A stretch of 64,000 bases of DNA from the NCBI RefSeq assembly GCF_023073715.1, contig NZ_JADPKA010000046.1:124001-188000 (forward strand), in the 5' to 3' direction. This DNA comes from Bradyrhizobium sp. 164 (GTDB taxonomy: Bacteria; Pseudomonadota; Alphaproteobacteria; Rhizobiales; Xanthobacteraceae). Shown piece by piece: positions 42,660 through 51,080 of the stretch. Positions within the stretch are counted from its first letter, which is position 1; every line of letters begins with the position of its first letter. Made by a program: the position numbers and the translations under genes. The notes beneath the pieces were generated by a model, which was not told the DNA's origin, made no database searches, and saw only the letters and a list, made by a program, of their open reading frames with translations.

Positions 42660-43190
42660 ATGGCGATCTACGAGCTCGACGGGCAGGCGCCCGATCTTCC
42701 CGCCGACGGCAATTATTTCATCGCGGAGACCGCCACCTTGATCGGCCGTGTGCGCCTGAAGCCGGGCGCGAGCGTCTGGTTCGGCGCGGTGCTTCGCGGC
42801 GACAATGAATGGATCGAGATCGGCGAAGGCGCCAACGTGCAGGACGGCTCGACCTGCCACACCGATCTCGGCTTCCCGCTTCACGTCGGCAGGAACTGCA
42901 CGGTCGGCCACAACGTCATCCTGCACGGCTGCACCATCGAGGAGGGCGCGCTCGTCGGCATGGGCGCGATCGTGATGAACGGCGCGAAGATCGGCCGCAA
43001 CAGCATCGTCGGCGCCGGCTCCGTCATCACCGAGGGCAAGGAGTTTCCCGAGCGCTCGCTGATCATTGGCTCGCCGGCGCGCGTGATCCGCACGCTCGAA
43101 GATGCCCAGGTCCAGAAGATGGGGAGTGCGGCCAAGTTCTACGTGGCCAACGGTCCCCGCTTCAAGAAGGGTTTGAAGCGGATCGGCTGA
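42660..43190 (+). CDS. Gamma-carbonic anhydrase family protein
   Basis: This 176-residue left-handed beta-helix protein belongs to the gamma-carbonic anhydrase/YrdA group. Hexapeptide turns are regular from residue 25 (LIGRVRLKPGASVWFGAVLRGDNEWIEIGEGANVQDGS). The zinc-site histidines are present in TCHTDLG and GHNVILHGC. The C-terminus is a helix (RFKKGLKRIG). It may hydrate CO2 or only bind a metal, since many bacterial members show no activity in vitro. GGAGACC precedes the ATG. Confidence 0.94.
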   Translation: MAIYELDGQAPDLPADGNYFIAETATLIGRVRLKPGASVWFGAVLRGDNEWIEIGEGANVQDGSTCHTDLGFPLHVGRNCTVGHNVILHGCTIEEGALVGMGAIVMNGAKIGRNSIVGAGSVITEGKEFPERSLIIGSPARVIRTLEDAQVQKMGSAAKFYVANGPRFKKGLKRIG

Positions 43191-43241
43191 GATGCCCGGG
43201 GCCGTGTCGGTCCAGTCGGTGCGGCTGCAGACGACCTATCG

Positions 43242-43406
43242 TCACATGCCCTCGGATTCGCGTGCCTCGATCGCGCCTGCCACCTTCTCGTGGCCGGCGG
43301 CCCATAGCGCATGCTCGTCGCTGCCGTCCGAATAGGGATTGGCTTCTGCCGGGATGCTTTCGCGCGCAGCGCGTTCGCCTTCAGCAAAGGGATCGCGATG
43401 GGTCAT
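43242..43406 (-). CDS. Small protein resembling ribosome modulation factor / CrpP family
   Basis: This 54-residue gene is easy to miss. The product starts MTHRDPFAEGERAARES and contains NPYSDGSDEHALWAAGHE, which follows the RMF/CrpP pattern of an Ala/Gly-Arg helix, NPY, and a Trp-containing second helix (here W35). GAGGAGG lies about ten bases before the ATG on the minus strand. RMF silences ribosomes in stationary phase, and CrpP-like proteins are poorly understood. Assignment to the family is by eye. It is convergent with the gamma-carbonic anhydrase gene. Confidence 0.72.
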   Translation of the reverse strand: MTHRDPFAEGERAARESIPAEANPYSDGSDEHALWAAGHEKVAGAIEARESEGM

Positions 43407-43501
43407 CGTGATTTGGCCTCCTCGCTTTCAAGCTGATGTGACGGCATTTGTTCCGGAACAGGTGATCGCGGCAGCGGTTGACCGGCAAAGGAGAATTTCC
43501 A

Positions 43502-43873
43502 ATGTCTGCCAGATCGTCCGCAACCAAGACCATGATGGTGATCCTCGCACTCGCGGCGATTCCGGCCGTATCGTTCGCGCAAGCGACCGGCGGCTCTGCC
43601 GGATCGACCGGAGGCTCTGCGAGCTCGACCGGAGGTTCTGTGGGATCGACCGCAGGCTCTGTGGGATCGACTGGAAGCTCCGCGGGACCGACGGGCGGTG
43701 TCGCCAACTCGCCGGCCCCGCCGCCCGGGACCAACAGCCTGGGTGCGGCTCAATCATCCGGCCCGGGCTCCGGAGTCGCCACCGGCGGTGCAGGTGGGGC
43801 GGCTGATGCCACCGTCAACGCCGAGAACCGGCTGCTCGACAAGAAGATGAAGAGCATCTGCCGCGGCTGCTGA
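43502..43873 (+). CDS. Secreted Gly/Ser/Thr-repeat protein
   Basis: The 123-residue product has a signal peptide (MSARSSATKTMMVILALAAI, cleavage after SFA near residue 28). The mature part starts with five heptad-like repeats of the type GSTGGSA, each 21 bases, then a Pro/Gly/Ala-rich linker and a polar C-terminus NAENRLLDKKMKSICRGC with two cysteines. The repeats look like a flexible spacer between envelope and C-terminal tail. The ATG at 43502 has AGGAGAA upstream. Function is unknown. Confidence 0.75.
   Translation: MSARSSATKTMMVILALAAIPAVSFAQATGGSAGSTGGSASSTGGSVGSTAGSVGSTGSSAGPTGGVANSPAPPPGTNSLGAAQSSGPGSGVATGGAGGAADATVNAENRLLDKKMKSICRGC
43590..43697 (+). repeat. 21-base tandem repeat encoding GSTGGS(A/V) units
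   Basis: About five copies of a 21-base unit (GGATCGACCGGAGGCTCTG plus two bases) run in frame through the secreted-protein gene. Copies differ at two to five positions. Such in-frame tandem repeats change length easily without breaking the frame. Confidence 0.75.
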
Positions 43874-43976
43874 CGCTCGCGCGGAAGTGAGACAGCGTGG
43901 CTGTCAGAAATGTCGAACTGACATTAGCTTGATCCGGCTTTGAAGCGTGGAGCGTATCCACGCGGAGGATCGAGTG

Positions 43977-44327
43977 ATGTTACGCAAGATGATCATGGCG
44001 GCGGTGACCGTCGCGGCCGTAGGGCTGTCGGCGCCGCAAGTGGCCGAGGCGCGCGGTTTCGGCCATGGCGGCTGGGGCGGTGGCGGTTGGCATGGCGGCC
44101 ACGGCCATTGGCACGGCGGCGGCTTCTGGCCGGGCGTCGCGATCGGGGCGGGGCTTGCCGGCGCCGGCTACTATGGCGCTTATTATGGCTATGGCTATCC
44201 GTATTACGGCAGTCCTTATTATTATGGTGCCGGCTATGACGATGGTTACGGCGGCTGCTACGTCGTTCGCAAGCGGGTCATGACGCCTTCGGGATGGCGA
44301 TACCGGCGCGTGGACGTCTGCGAATAG
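43977..44327 (+). CDS. Secreted Gly/His/Tyr-rich protein
   Basis: The 116-residue protein has a signal peptide (MLRKMIMAAVTVAAVGLSAP, cleavage near AEA-RG), a Gly/His/Trp stretch (GFGHGGWGGGGWHGGHGHWHGG), a hydrophobic Ala/Gly segment and a Tyr/Gly-rich part (YYGAYYGYGYPYYGSPYYY). The end, CYVVRKRVMTPSGWRYRRVDVCE, has two cysteines and a pattern common to many Bradyrhizobium envelope proteins. The His-rich part could bind metal. The ATG at 43977 has GGAGG at eight bases. Confidence 0.8.
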   Translation: MLRKMIMAAVTVAAVGLSAPQVAEARGFGHGGWGGGGWHGGHGHWHGGGFWPGVAIGAGLAGAGYYGAYYGYGYPYYGSPYYYGAGYDDGYGGCYVVRKRVMTPSGWRYRRVDVCE

Positions 44328-44352
44328 CATCCTTGGCGAGTAGCCGGCCCAC

Positions 44353-44394
44353 CAAAAAACAAGGCCGTTGACGCAGTATACCGTCAACGACCTT
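44353..44394 (-). terminator. Rho-independent terminator for the coiled-coil protein gene
   Basis: On the minus strand a stem CGTTGACG/CGTCAACG extended by AAGG/CCTT is followed by GTTTTTTGG. It lies 120 bases after the stop codon at 44515. On the plus strand the hairpin has no T-tract, so it mainly serves the minus-strand gene. Confidence 0.78.
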
Positions 44395-44514
44395 GCCAGC
44401 CCCGGACATTGAAATCGGCTCACGCCATCCGGTATCGCAAGCATCGCGCGGAATCACACGCGCGAATGTGATCCAGTTCACAAGTCGAAAAAATTCGTCG
44501 GTGTCGTGAGTTGC

Positions 44515-45009
44515 TCAGCCGCGCGACCGCTTGCCCGCGCTGGCCTGAACGCGGTGCCGCGCCGGTTTCCTGCGGGTAACGGAGGGTGTTTCGGCCTCGC
44601 TGGCCCGGGTGCTGGCAAAGGACTGCCGTAAGCCGTCGACGGACTCGTTCAGCGCCGCGACCTGCTCGGACAGGCGCTTGGTGTCGGCCTGCTGCGCCGC
44701 CATCAGCCGCTTCATGGTCTGGAGCTGGTCCTGCACGACCTGGAGCTGGTCGATCGATTCCTGCTGGGTCGCCTCCAGCCCTTTGGTCTTCTCGACGAGT
44801 TGCTCGGACGCCTGTGCGGTGCGGGCCTGGAGCTGCCGCGATGCTACCAGCCGGTCGGTCTCCGGTGCCGCGCCGGTATAGGCACGCCAGCCCGCGATCG
44901 AGGTCACGCCGGCGATCAGCAGGAGAAGCGCGGCCGCGGTCAGCGCGATCGGCTGGGCGCCGAGGCGAAGGAGAGGGGCGGATGGTGTGTCCTGTGCGAG
45001 ATCGATCAT
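44515..45009 (-). CDS. Membrane-anchored coiled-coil protein
   Basis: The 164-residue protein has one membrane helix (residues 18-42, QPIALTAAALLLLIAGVTSIAGW), then a long coiled coil (residues 60-135) with heptads such as SEQLVEKTKGLEATQQESIDQLQVVQDQLQTMKRLMAAQQAD, and a basic C-terminus (TRRKPARHRVQASAGKRSRG). The N-terminus is cytosolic and the coiled coil probably periplasmic. The ATG at 45009 starts before the helix; a longer form adds an unlikely tail. It may be structural; function is unknown. Confidence 0.78.
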   Translation of the reverse strand: MIDLAQDTPSAPLLRLGAQPIALTAAALLLLIAGVTSIAGWRAYTGAAPETDRLVASRQLQARTAQASEQLVEKTKGLEATQQESIDQLQVVQDQLQTMKRLMAAQQADTKRLSEQVAALNESVDGLRQSFASTRASEAETPSVTRRKPARHRVQASAGKRSRG

Positions 45010-45187
45010 CGCTGACAAAACCCAAATTGAAACTTGGTGAGTGGCGAAGACCGGCAACCCAGAGGATCACCGGGGCGTCCCGAAAGCCTTACGTTTCGGC
45101 AAGGAATGGGACCAAAAAGAGGCTAAGGGCAAAAAAACCAGCAATCAGCGGGAGTTGAAGCGTCCGAAGGCCCGTCGGGACCACGGA

Positions 45188-45919
45188 TCAGGGCTGAAAT
45201 TGCGAAAACGGCCCGGAATAGGTCTTCGACCGCGGCGCGGCATAGGGCCCGAGCCGGGACGTCGTCAGCCCGAGCCGCACCACTGATTCCGCCAGCGTCA
45301 CGGCGGCCGCGACGCCGTCGACGACGGGCAGGCCGTGCGTGGCGGCCAGCTCGGCGGCGAGATCAGCCATGCCGGCGCAGCCGAGCACGATGGCTTCGGC
45401 GCGGTCATCACGAATCGCGGCCGAGATCTCCGCGGAGATCTGGCCGACGGCATCGGCATTGCGCTCCTCGAGCGCGAGCACGGGGACCTCGGCGGCGCGC
45501 ACGCGGGCACAGCGTTCGGCGAGACCGTATTTTCGCAAATTATGTTTGATCGGCACGATGGAGACAGCGAGCGTCGTCACCACGGCGAAGCGCGCAGCGA
45601 TCAGGCTTGCCATATGAAAGCCGGCTTCGCCGATGCCGATCACCGGGGCCTTCGCGGCGGCGCGCGCCGCGTCGAGGCCGGTGTCATCGAAGCAGGCAAT
45701 GACGTGCGCATCCGCGCCGTCGCGATCAGCCTCGCGGATGCAGCCGAGCATGCCGGGCACGGCAAAGGCCTCGTCGTAAAATCCCTCGATCGAGACCGGG
45801 CCCATCGCCGGCTGGCGCGCATCGATCACGGTGCTGGGCAGGGCAACGGAGCGCGCGGCAGCGGCGATCTTCGTCGTCATCGCAACAGTGGTATTGGGAT
45901 TGACGACGTGAAGCCGCAT
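45188..45919 (-). CDS. Aspartate/glutamate or hydantoin racemase family protein
   Basis: The 243-residue enzyme of the Asp/Glu racemase superfamily interconverts stereoisomers by two cysteines. The first is in VIACFDDTGLDAARA (near residue 80), the second in IVLGCAGMADLAAEL (near residue 180). The opening MRLHVVNPNTTVAMTTKI is typical of the hydantoin racemase HyuE subgroup. It starts four bases after the stop of the second permease gene of the Pot-type transporter, so it is the last gene of that operon. Its substrate is probably what the transporter brings in, such as a hydantoin. Confidence 0.9.
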   Translation of the reverse strand: MRLHVVNPNTTVAMTTKIAAAARSVALPSTVIDARQPAMGPVSIEGFYDEAFAVPGMLGCIREADRDGADAHVIACFDDTGLDAARAAAKAPVIGIGEAGFHMASLIAARFAVVTTLAVSIVPIKHNLRKYGLAERCARVRAAEVPVLALEERNADAVGQISAEISAAIRDDRAEAIVLGCAGMADLAAELAATHGLPVVDGVAAAVTLAESVVRLGLTTSRLGPYAAPRSKTYSGPFSQFQP

Positions 45920-45923
45920 CGGA

Positions 45924-46802
45924 TCAGACAAGTCCCTTGCCAGCGTCCGAGCCCTTGGCCGCCTGCCGCTTGTTGAGCATGTGGATGGTGCCGAGCGCAA
46001 GCGCGATCACCGTGAACGAGACGGCGGAGATCACGGTGCCGAGAGCATAAATGTCCGGGTTCGTCACGGTGGTGGTGAGGCCCTGCAGATCCAGCGGCAA
46101 TGTATTTACAGCTCCGATCGCCTGGCTCGAGCGGGCGAGTTCGTCCCAGGATAGCGTGAAGCCGAATAGGCCAATGCCGATCACGGATGGCAATATGATC
46201 GGCAGCACGACATGGCGGAACGTCTGCCACGGCGTCGCGCCGAGATCGCGTGCGGCTTCCTCGAGCCTGGGGTCGAAGCGGTTGAAGATCGCGAACATGA
46301 TCAAGAGGCCAAACGGCAGCGTCCAGGTCAGGTGGGCACCGAGGCCCGAAGTGAGCAGCCCCATCGAGGTCTCGAAGTTTTCGTTCCAGTGCGCCTTGAT
46401 CAAGTCGTCGATGATGCGGAACTCTAGCGATATACCGAGCGAGGTGATGATCGAGGGCACGATCAGGCTTGCGATCGCCGAATAGAACAGGATGCTCTGC
46501 GCCCTGAACTTGCGGCGGAAGGCCATGCCGGCGGCGACTGACAGCACGACGGTGAGGATCATCACGATGATGCCGAGCAGCAGCGAGCGGTGGAAAGCCG
46601 CGCCGAGATCGACGATGCCGGTGCCCTGGAACAGCTTCGCGATCCAGAAGGTCGACACGCCATTCATCGGGAAAGTGAGGCCGCCCTGCGGCCCCTGGAA
46701 CGACAGCACGTAGATCGCGATCATCGGGCCATAGAGAAACAGCACATAGGCCGCGAAGAAGATCGCGAGCACGTAGAAAGAGCGCGGGCGTCCTTCCTTC
46801 AT
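45924..46802 (-). CDS. ABC transporter permease (PotC type)
   Basis: The 292-residue inner-membrane permease has about six helices and the EAA loop FDPRLEEAARDLGATPWQTFRHVVLPII, which contacts the ATPase. Its length and layout match PotC of the spermidine/putrescine importers. It follows the PotB-type gene by three bases on the minus strand. Ligand specificity is set by the binding protein, not by this subunit. Confidence 0.93.
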   Translation of the reverse strand: MKEGRPRSFYVLAIFFAAYVLFLYGPMIAIYVLSFQGPQGGLTFPMNGVSTFWIAKLFQGTGIVDLGAAFHRSLLLGIIVMILTVVLSVAAGMAFRRKFRAQSILFYSAIASLIVPSIITSLGISLEFRIIDDLIKAHWNENFETSMGLLTSGLGAHLTWTLPFGLLIMFAIFNRFDPRLEEAARDLGATPWQTFRHVVLPIILPSVIGIGLFGFTLSWDELARSSQAIGAVNTLPLDLQGLTTTVTNPDIYALGTVISAVSFTVIALALGTIHMLNKRQAAKGSDAGKGLV

Positions 46803-46805
46803 GCT

Positions 46806-47759
46806 CTAGAGCTCCTTCTTGATGTCGACGATGCGCGACATCATGGTGATGATCAAGAAAGTGATCGCGAGCAGGATGACGGCGTTCGCCGCGGCGGCCG
46901 GGAATTGCAGCGCGTTCACCCGCGTCTCGATGATCTTGCCGGCGGCGGCGATCTGCTGGCCGCCCATCACGCCGATGGTGATGAAGTCGCCCATCACGAT
47001 GGTAATGACGAAGATCGAGCCGATCACGATGCCGGGCTTTGCCAGCGGGATGATGACGTTGACCAGCGTCTGGAAGCCGCTCGCGCCGGCGTCATAGGCG
47101 GCCTCGATCAGCGACTTGTCGATGCGCACCATCGAATTGAAGATCGGCACCACCATGAAGAAGGTGAAGAGGTGGACCAGCGCCAGCACCACGGAGAATT
47201 CGGAGAACAGCAGCCATTCCAGTGGCTGGTTGATAAGTCCTGCTTTGACAAGGCCGGAATTGACCAGGCCGTTGCGGCCCAGCAACGGGATCCAGGCGAT
47301 CATGCGGATGACGTTGGAGGTCCAGAACGGGATCGTGCACAGCAGCGACAATCCCATCTGCCAGGTCTTGGACTTGACGTGGAAGGCGAGGAAGTAGGCG
47401 ACCCAGAAGCCGATGAAGAGCGTGATGGCCCAGACCATGAAGCACAGCTTCAGCGTCATCACGTAGGTGCGCCCGATCGTGCAGAGATCGGGGAGCTGCG
47501 CGATGCAGCCTTCGAACGTGTCGGTGTAGCCGCGGCCCGAGAAGGCCGGCAGCAGCTGGTATTCGTTGTAGTCCCAGAACGAGACGATGACGACGAAGAC
47601 GAGCGGGATGAGGAAGAAGGCGAGAAACACCAGCATCATCGGCCCGGCCTGGAGCCAGGAGATGAAGGACGGGGACAGCCGCGTCAGTTTTGCGGCGCGC
47701 GCTGTGCCCGACCCCGGAATCAAGCCCGGGGCCGCCTGTTGCAGGACCTCTTCCGACAT
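46806..47759 (-). CDS. ABC transporter permease (PotB type)
   Basis: The 317-residue inner-membrane protein has a hydrophilic N-terminal tail, about six helices (first LQAGPMMLVFLAFFLIPLVFVVIV) and the EAA loop DKSLIEAAYDAGASGFQTLVNVIIPLAKPGI. It forms the pore with the PotC-type subunit. It starts five bases after the binding-protein stop codon. Confidence 0.93.
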   Translation of the reverse strand: MSEEVLQQAAPGLIPGSGTARAAKLTRLSPSFISWLQAGPMMLVFLAFFLIPLVFVVIVSFWDYNEYQLLPAFSGRGYTDTFEGCIAQLPDLCTIGRTYVMTLKLCFMVWAITLFIGFWVAYFLAFHVKSKTWQMGLSLLCTIPFWTSNVIRMIAWIPLLGRNGLVNSGLVKAGLINQPLEWLLFSEFSVVLALVHLFTFFMVVPIFNSMVRIDKSLIEAAYDAGASGFQTLVNVIIPLAKPGIVIGSIFVITIVMGDFITIGVMGGQQIAAAGKIIETRVNALQFPAAAANAVILLAITFLIITMMSRIVDIKKEL

Positions 47760-47764
47760 GTCGA

Positions 47765-49054
47765 TTACGCCGCGATGAACTCATTCCATTTGCGGACCAT
47801 GTAGTCGTTCTCGTCCATCACCGCGTTCCAGCAGGCGACGCCGCCCATGCGGTCCTCGTAGGAGCCGCCGTCACGCACGGCACCAGCTTTCTCGAGCAGC
47901 GAGCCGTCGGGCGCCTTGATGTCCTTTTCGGCCGGCTTGCCTTCCATCCAGTAGGCCCATTCGTAAGGCTCCATGTTCGCCTTCGCGGTGGAGAGCACGG
48001 CAGAGTAGTAGCCCTGGCGGTTGAGGTAGGCGCCGGCGTAGCCGGACAAGAACCAGTTCACGAACTCGTAGGCCCATTCGAGCTTGGGACCCGAGACGCC
48101 CTTGGAGACGCAGAAGCCCGAGGCCCAGGAGCGGTAGCCTTCCTTCAGCGGCTGGAAGGTGCAGGGGATCCCCATCGAGCGCACCTTCGTCACCGCCGGC
48201 GACCACATCGACTGGATGACGGTCTCGCCTGAAGCCATCAGGTTGACGCTCTCGTTGAAGTCTTTCCAGAAGGCACGGAACTGGCCGGCCTTCTTGGCTT
48301 CGGTCATCACCTTCATGGTGAGGTCGATCTCTTCCTTGGTCATGTTGCCCTTGTCGGCATATTTGTACTTGCCGGAGGCCTCCACGACCATGGCGGCGTC
48401 CATGATGCCGATCGAGGGAATGTTGAGGATCGAAGCTTTGCCCTTGAATTCGGGATTGAGCAGCTCGGACCACGAGCTGATGGGGCGCTTGATCAGGTCG
48501 GGACGGATGCCCAGCGTGTCGGCGTTGTAGACGGTCGGAATCAGCGTGACGAATTCAGTCGCCGACGTCGCGAACTTCTTGGAGTCCTTTCCTTCGAGAT
48601 AGAGCACCTTCCAGGGCGCGGTGCCCTGGCCTCCAATCTTCTTGCCGCCGGGCGTCTCGCCCTTGGTGAAGACCGGCGTGATGTTGTCGAATTCCTTGAT
48701 CTTCTTGGCGTCGAGGGCAAGGATGTTGCCGGACGGCACGATCTTCTTGAGCGAGAAATATTCGGTGTCCAGCACGTCGAAGGAGTTCGGTTGGGTCATC
48801 ACGCGCTTGGTGACGTCGTCGGTGGTCGCGGTGATGTATTCGATCTTGATGCCGGTGTCCTTCAGGCATTGCTTGGAGATGTCGTCGCCCTCGTTTACGG
48901 CGGTGCCGAGATAGCGCAGCACCTTCGCATCGGCCGACTTCACATATGGAAAGCCGGTGATCGCGCCGGAGCCGGCGGCGAGGCCGGCAAGACCTGCAGT
49001 GCCCTTGAGCAGCGTGCGGCGGCTGACGCCCTTCGTCCTGGTGGTCTCGGTCAT
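47765..49054 (-). CDS. ABC transporter substrate-binding protein with Tat signal (PotD type)
   Basis: The 429-residue periplasmic binding protein carries a twin-arginine signal (SRRTLLKGTAGLAGLAAG), meaning it folds before export. The mature part has the extracellular SBP family 1 shape of PotD (LRYLGTAVNEGDDISKQCLKDTGIKIEY, NADTLGIRPDLIKRPISSWSELLNPEFKGKASIL). Ligand residues known from PotD are not clearly conserved. Together with the racemase this suggests a substrate other than polyamines, such as a hydantoin or amino-acid derivative. The ATG at 49054 starts at MTETTRTK. Confidence 0.93.
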   Translation of the reverse strand: MTETTRTKGVSRRTLLKGTAGLAGLAAGSGAITGFPYVKSADAKVLRYLGTAVNEGDDISKQCLKDTGIKIEYITATTDDVTKRVMTQPNSFDVLDTEYFSLKKIVPSGNILALDAKKIKEFDNITPVFTKGETPGGKKIGGQGTAPWKVLYLEGKDSKKFATSATEFVTLIPTVYNADTLGIRPDLIKRPISSWSELLNPEFKGKASILNIPSIGIMDAAMVVEASGKYKYADKGNMTKEEIDLTMKVMTEAKKAGQFRAFWKDFNESVNLMASGETVIQSMWSPAVTKVRSMGIPCTFQPLKEGYRSWASGFCVSKGVSGPKLEWAYEFVNWFLSGYAGAYLNRQGYYSAVLSTAKANMEPYEWAYWMEGKPAEKDIKAPDGSLLEKAGAVRDGGSYEDRMGGVACWNAVMDENDYMVRKWNEFIAA

Positions 49055-49096
49055 ATCAGTCACTCCTCTGTTGCGCATTCCAGTGATCGATCGGCG

Positions 49097-50083
49097 CTAT
49101 TGCAGGCGTTGCGCCTTGGCGGGATCCCAGGTGGCCAGCACGCGATCGCCCGGACGGAACGGGTGGACGTCGAAGGTTGCCTCGGGAACGTGGGAGAACA
49201 GGGCGGTGCCATCGTCGAGCGTGAGCGAGACAGCGATGAAGGAGCCCTGGTACTCGGTCTGGGTCAAAAGCGCCGGCGCGCCGAAGGCGCCGTCAGTGAA
49301 CGGGACGATGCCGAGCTGATCGGCGCGCACCGCGATCAGCTTGCCGGAATCGTTGAGCACGTTATGGCCACCGATGAAGCGCGCCACGAATTCGGTGCGG
49401 GGACGGTGGAATATCTCGCGCGCGGTGCCCTGCTGCTCGATCCTGCCGTGGTTCATCACCACGATGTGGTCGGCGAGCGCCATCGCCTCTTCCTGGCCGT
49501 GGGTGACCTGGATGAAGCTGATGCCGAGCTCGCGCTGCAGCCGCTTCAATTCGCCCCGCATTTTCACCCGCAGGAAGGGATCGAGCGCAGAGAGCGGCTC
49601 GTCGAGCAGCAGAATCTGCGGCTCGGTGATCAGCGCGCGGGCGAGTGCCACGCGCTGCTGCTGGCCGCCGGAGAGCTGTGCGGGCAGGCGTCCGGCATAA
49701 GGGCTCATCGCCACCAGTTCGAGCAATTCGCCGGCGCGCTTGTGGCGCGTCGGCTTGTCGATGCCACGCATCTTCAGCGCAAAAGCGACGTTATCGATGA
49801 CGCTGAGATGCGGAAACAGCGCATAGGACTGAAACATCATGGCCGTGCCGCGCTTGGCGGGCTCAACGTCGGTGACGTTCTGCGCGCCCAGGATGATGTC
49901 GCCCTCGCTGACGGCCTCATGGCCCGCGATCATGCGCAGGGTCGAGGTCTTGCCGCAGCCGGAGGGGCCGAGCAGGCAGCAATAGGTGCCGGCCGGGATC
50001 TTCAGGCTGACATCCTCGACCGCCAGCGTCGCGTCGTAGCGTTTGGTGACGGCAACCAGTTCGAGAGCGGCAGGAGTGGCCAT
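49097..50083 (-). CDS. ABC transporter ATP-binding protein (PotA type)
   Basis: This 328-residue ATPase energises the Pot-type importer. Walker A GPSGCGKTST lies at residues 38-47, the Q-loop in MMFQSYALFPHLSV, the signature LSGGQQQRVALARAL and Walker B LLLDEPLSALD. A C-terminal TOBE-like domain runs from about residue 240. It is the first gene of the five-gene operon (ATPase, binding protein, two permeases, racemase) and is divergent from the GntR regulator. Confidence 0.95.
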   Translation of the reverse strand: MATPAALELVAVTKRYDATLAVEDVSLKIPAGTYCCLLGPSGCGKTSTLRMIAGHEAVSEGDIILGAQNVTDVEPAKRGTAMMFQSYALFPHLSVIDNVAFALKMRGIDKPTRHKRAGELLELVAMSPYAGRLPAQLSGGQQQRVALARALITEPQILLLDEPLSALDPFLRVKMRGELKRLQRELGISFIQVTHGQEEAMALADHIVVMNHGRIEQQGTAREIFHRPRTEFVARFIGGHNVLNDSGKLIAVRADQLGIVPFTDGAFGAPALLTQTEYQGSFIAVSLTLDDGTALFSHVPEATFDVHPFRPGDRVLATWDPAKAQRLQ

Positions 50084-50339
50084 GGCGTGTCCGACGGGAG
50101 GGCGATGCTTCCCGCCTCTCTCCGCAAGGTCCGTGCCAACGGCTCTCGGCGGTCAATTTCTCAAAACTGTGCAGCGGAGTCAGATCGTTAGATTGAATCT
50201 GGCCGATCCGGGCTGCCTGCCGCCTGCGCAATCACCTGCACACAAAACGGGCGAAGATTGTATAAAGTTTCGCCTGTGATTGGATACAGCTCGTCGACTA
50301 ACATTCGCAGCCGAACGTTCTCGATCGAGCCTGACATCC

Positions 50340-51047
50340 ATGGCCGCCAAGACCCGCCCGAAATTCGACGTGCCGGACGCGAGCGATCGCGTCAGTCGTA
50401 TTCGGGAGGGCGTGACCGCCGCGATCCTCGAGCACCGCCTGTTACCCGGCACGAAGCTCGGCGAGGACGAGATCGGTGACATCTACGGCGCCAGCCGTAC
50501 CCTGGTCCGCACCGCGCTGCAGCAGCTCGCGCATGAAGGCATCGTCAACATCGAGAAGAACCGCGGAGCCTTCGTCGCACGTCCGACGCCTGCGGATGCC
50601 CGCGAAGTGTTCGAGGCGCGCCGCCTGATTGAGCCGACGATCATTGGTCACGCCATCGACGCGGTATCGCCGGCCTGGATCGACCGTCTCCAGCGCCATC
50701 TCACCGAAGAACGCGAGGCCGAACTGCGCGGCGACGCGCGCGCCTCGGTCCGCCTCTCCGGCGAGTTTCACCGTCTGGTCGCCGAGATGAGTGGCCACAG
50801 CATCTATCTCGGCTTCCTCAAGGAGCTGATCGCGCGTTCCTCGCTCATCATCCTGCTCTACCGCCGCCATGACACGCCGGCCTGCGGCACCGATCACCAC
50901 GCCGGCATCGTCGCCGCGATCCGCAAGCGCGACAGAGAGGCGGCCCGCGCACAGATGCTGTCGCATCTGACCGAGATCGAGGCCGAGCTGTTCTTGAAAG
51001 ATCCCGCTGCCGATGAGCTGCGGCTGGTCGATGTGCTCGGCGCCTGA
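50340..51047 (+). CDS. GntR family regulator with FCD domain
   Basis: The 235-residue repressor or activator has an N-terminal winged helix (residues 15-80, VSRIREGVTAAILEHRLLPGTKLGEDEIGDIYGASRTLVRTALQQLAHEGIVNI) and a C-terminal FCD ligand-binding domain with EARRLIEPTIIGHAI and the metal-site His residues in SGEFHRLVAEMSGH and CGTDHHAGIV. Such regulators respond to small carboxylates or amino acids. It is divergent from the Pot-type operon and probably controls it. The ATG at 50340 begins MAAKTRPKF. Confidence 0.93.
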   Translation: MAAKTRPKFDVPDASDRVSRIREGVTAAILEHRLLPGTKLGEDEIGDIYGASRTLVRTALQQLAHEGIVNIEKNRGAFVARPTPADAREVFEARRLIEPTIIGHAIDAVSPAWIDRLQRHLTEEREAELRGDARASVRLSGEFHRLVAEMSGHSIYLGFLKELIARSSLIILLYRRHDTPACGTDHHAGIVAAIRKRDREAARAQMLSHLTEIEAELFLKDPAADELRLVDVLGA

Positions 51048-51080
51048 GCGAACCGCGTCAGTTGCCTATGGCAACGAAGA

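Noticed and set aside
43139..43387. 82-residue minus-strand open frame
   Set aside because: It is in a different frame from the 54-residue RMF-like gene, is very Arg/Ala/Pro-rich and lacks a ribosome site. The shorter gene has a good site and a family pattern.
43590..43697. Possible CRISPR array
   Set aside because: The repeats are adjacent 21-base units without spacers, in frame with a secreted-protein gene, and no cas genes are present.
51061..51075. Small hairpin GTTGCC-TAT-GGCAAC as a terminator between GntR and the 64-residue gene
   Set aside because: The stem is only six base pairs and no T-tract follows on either strand.
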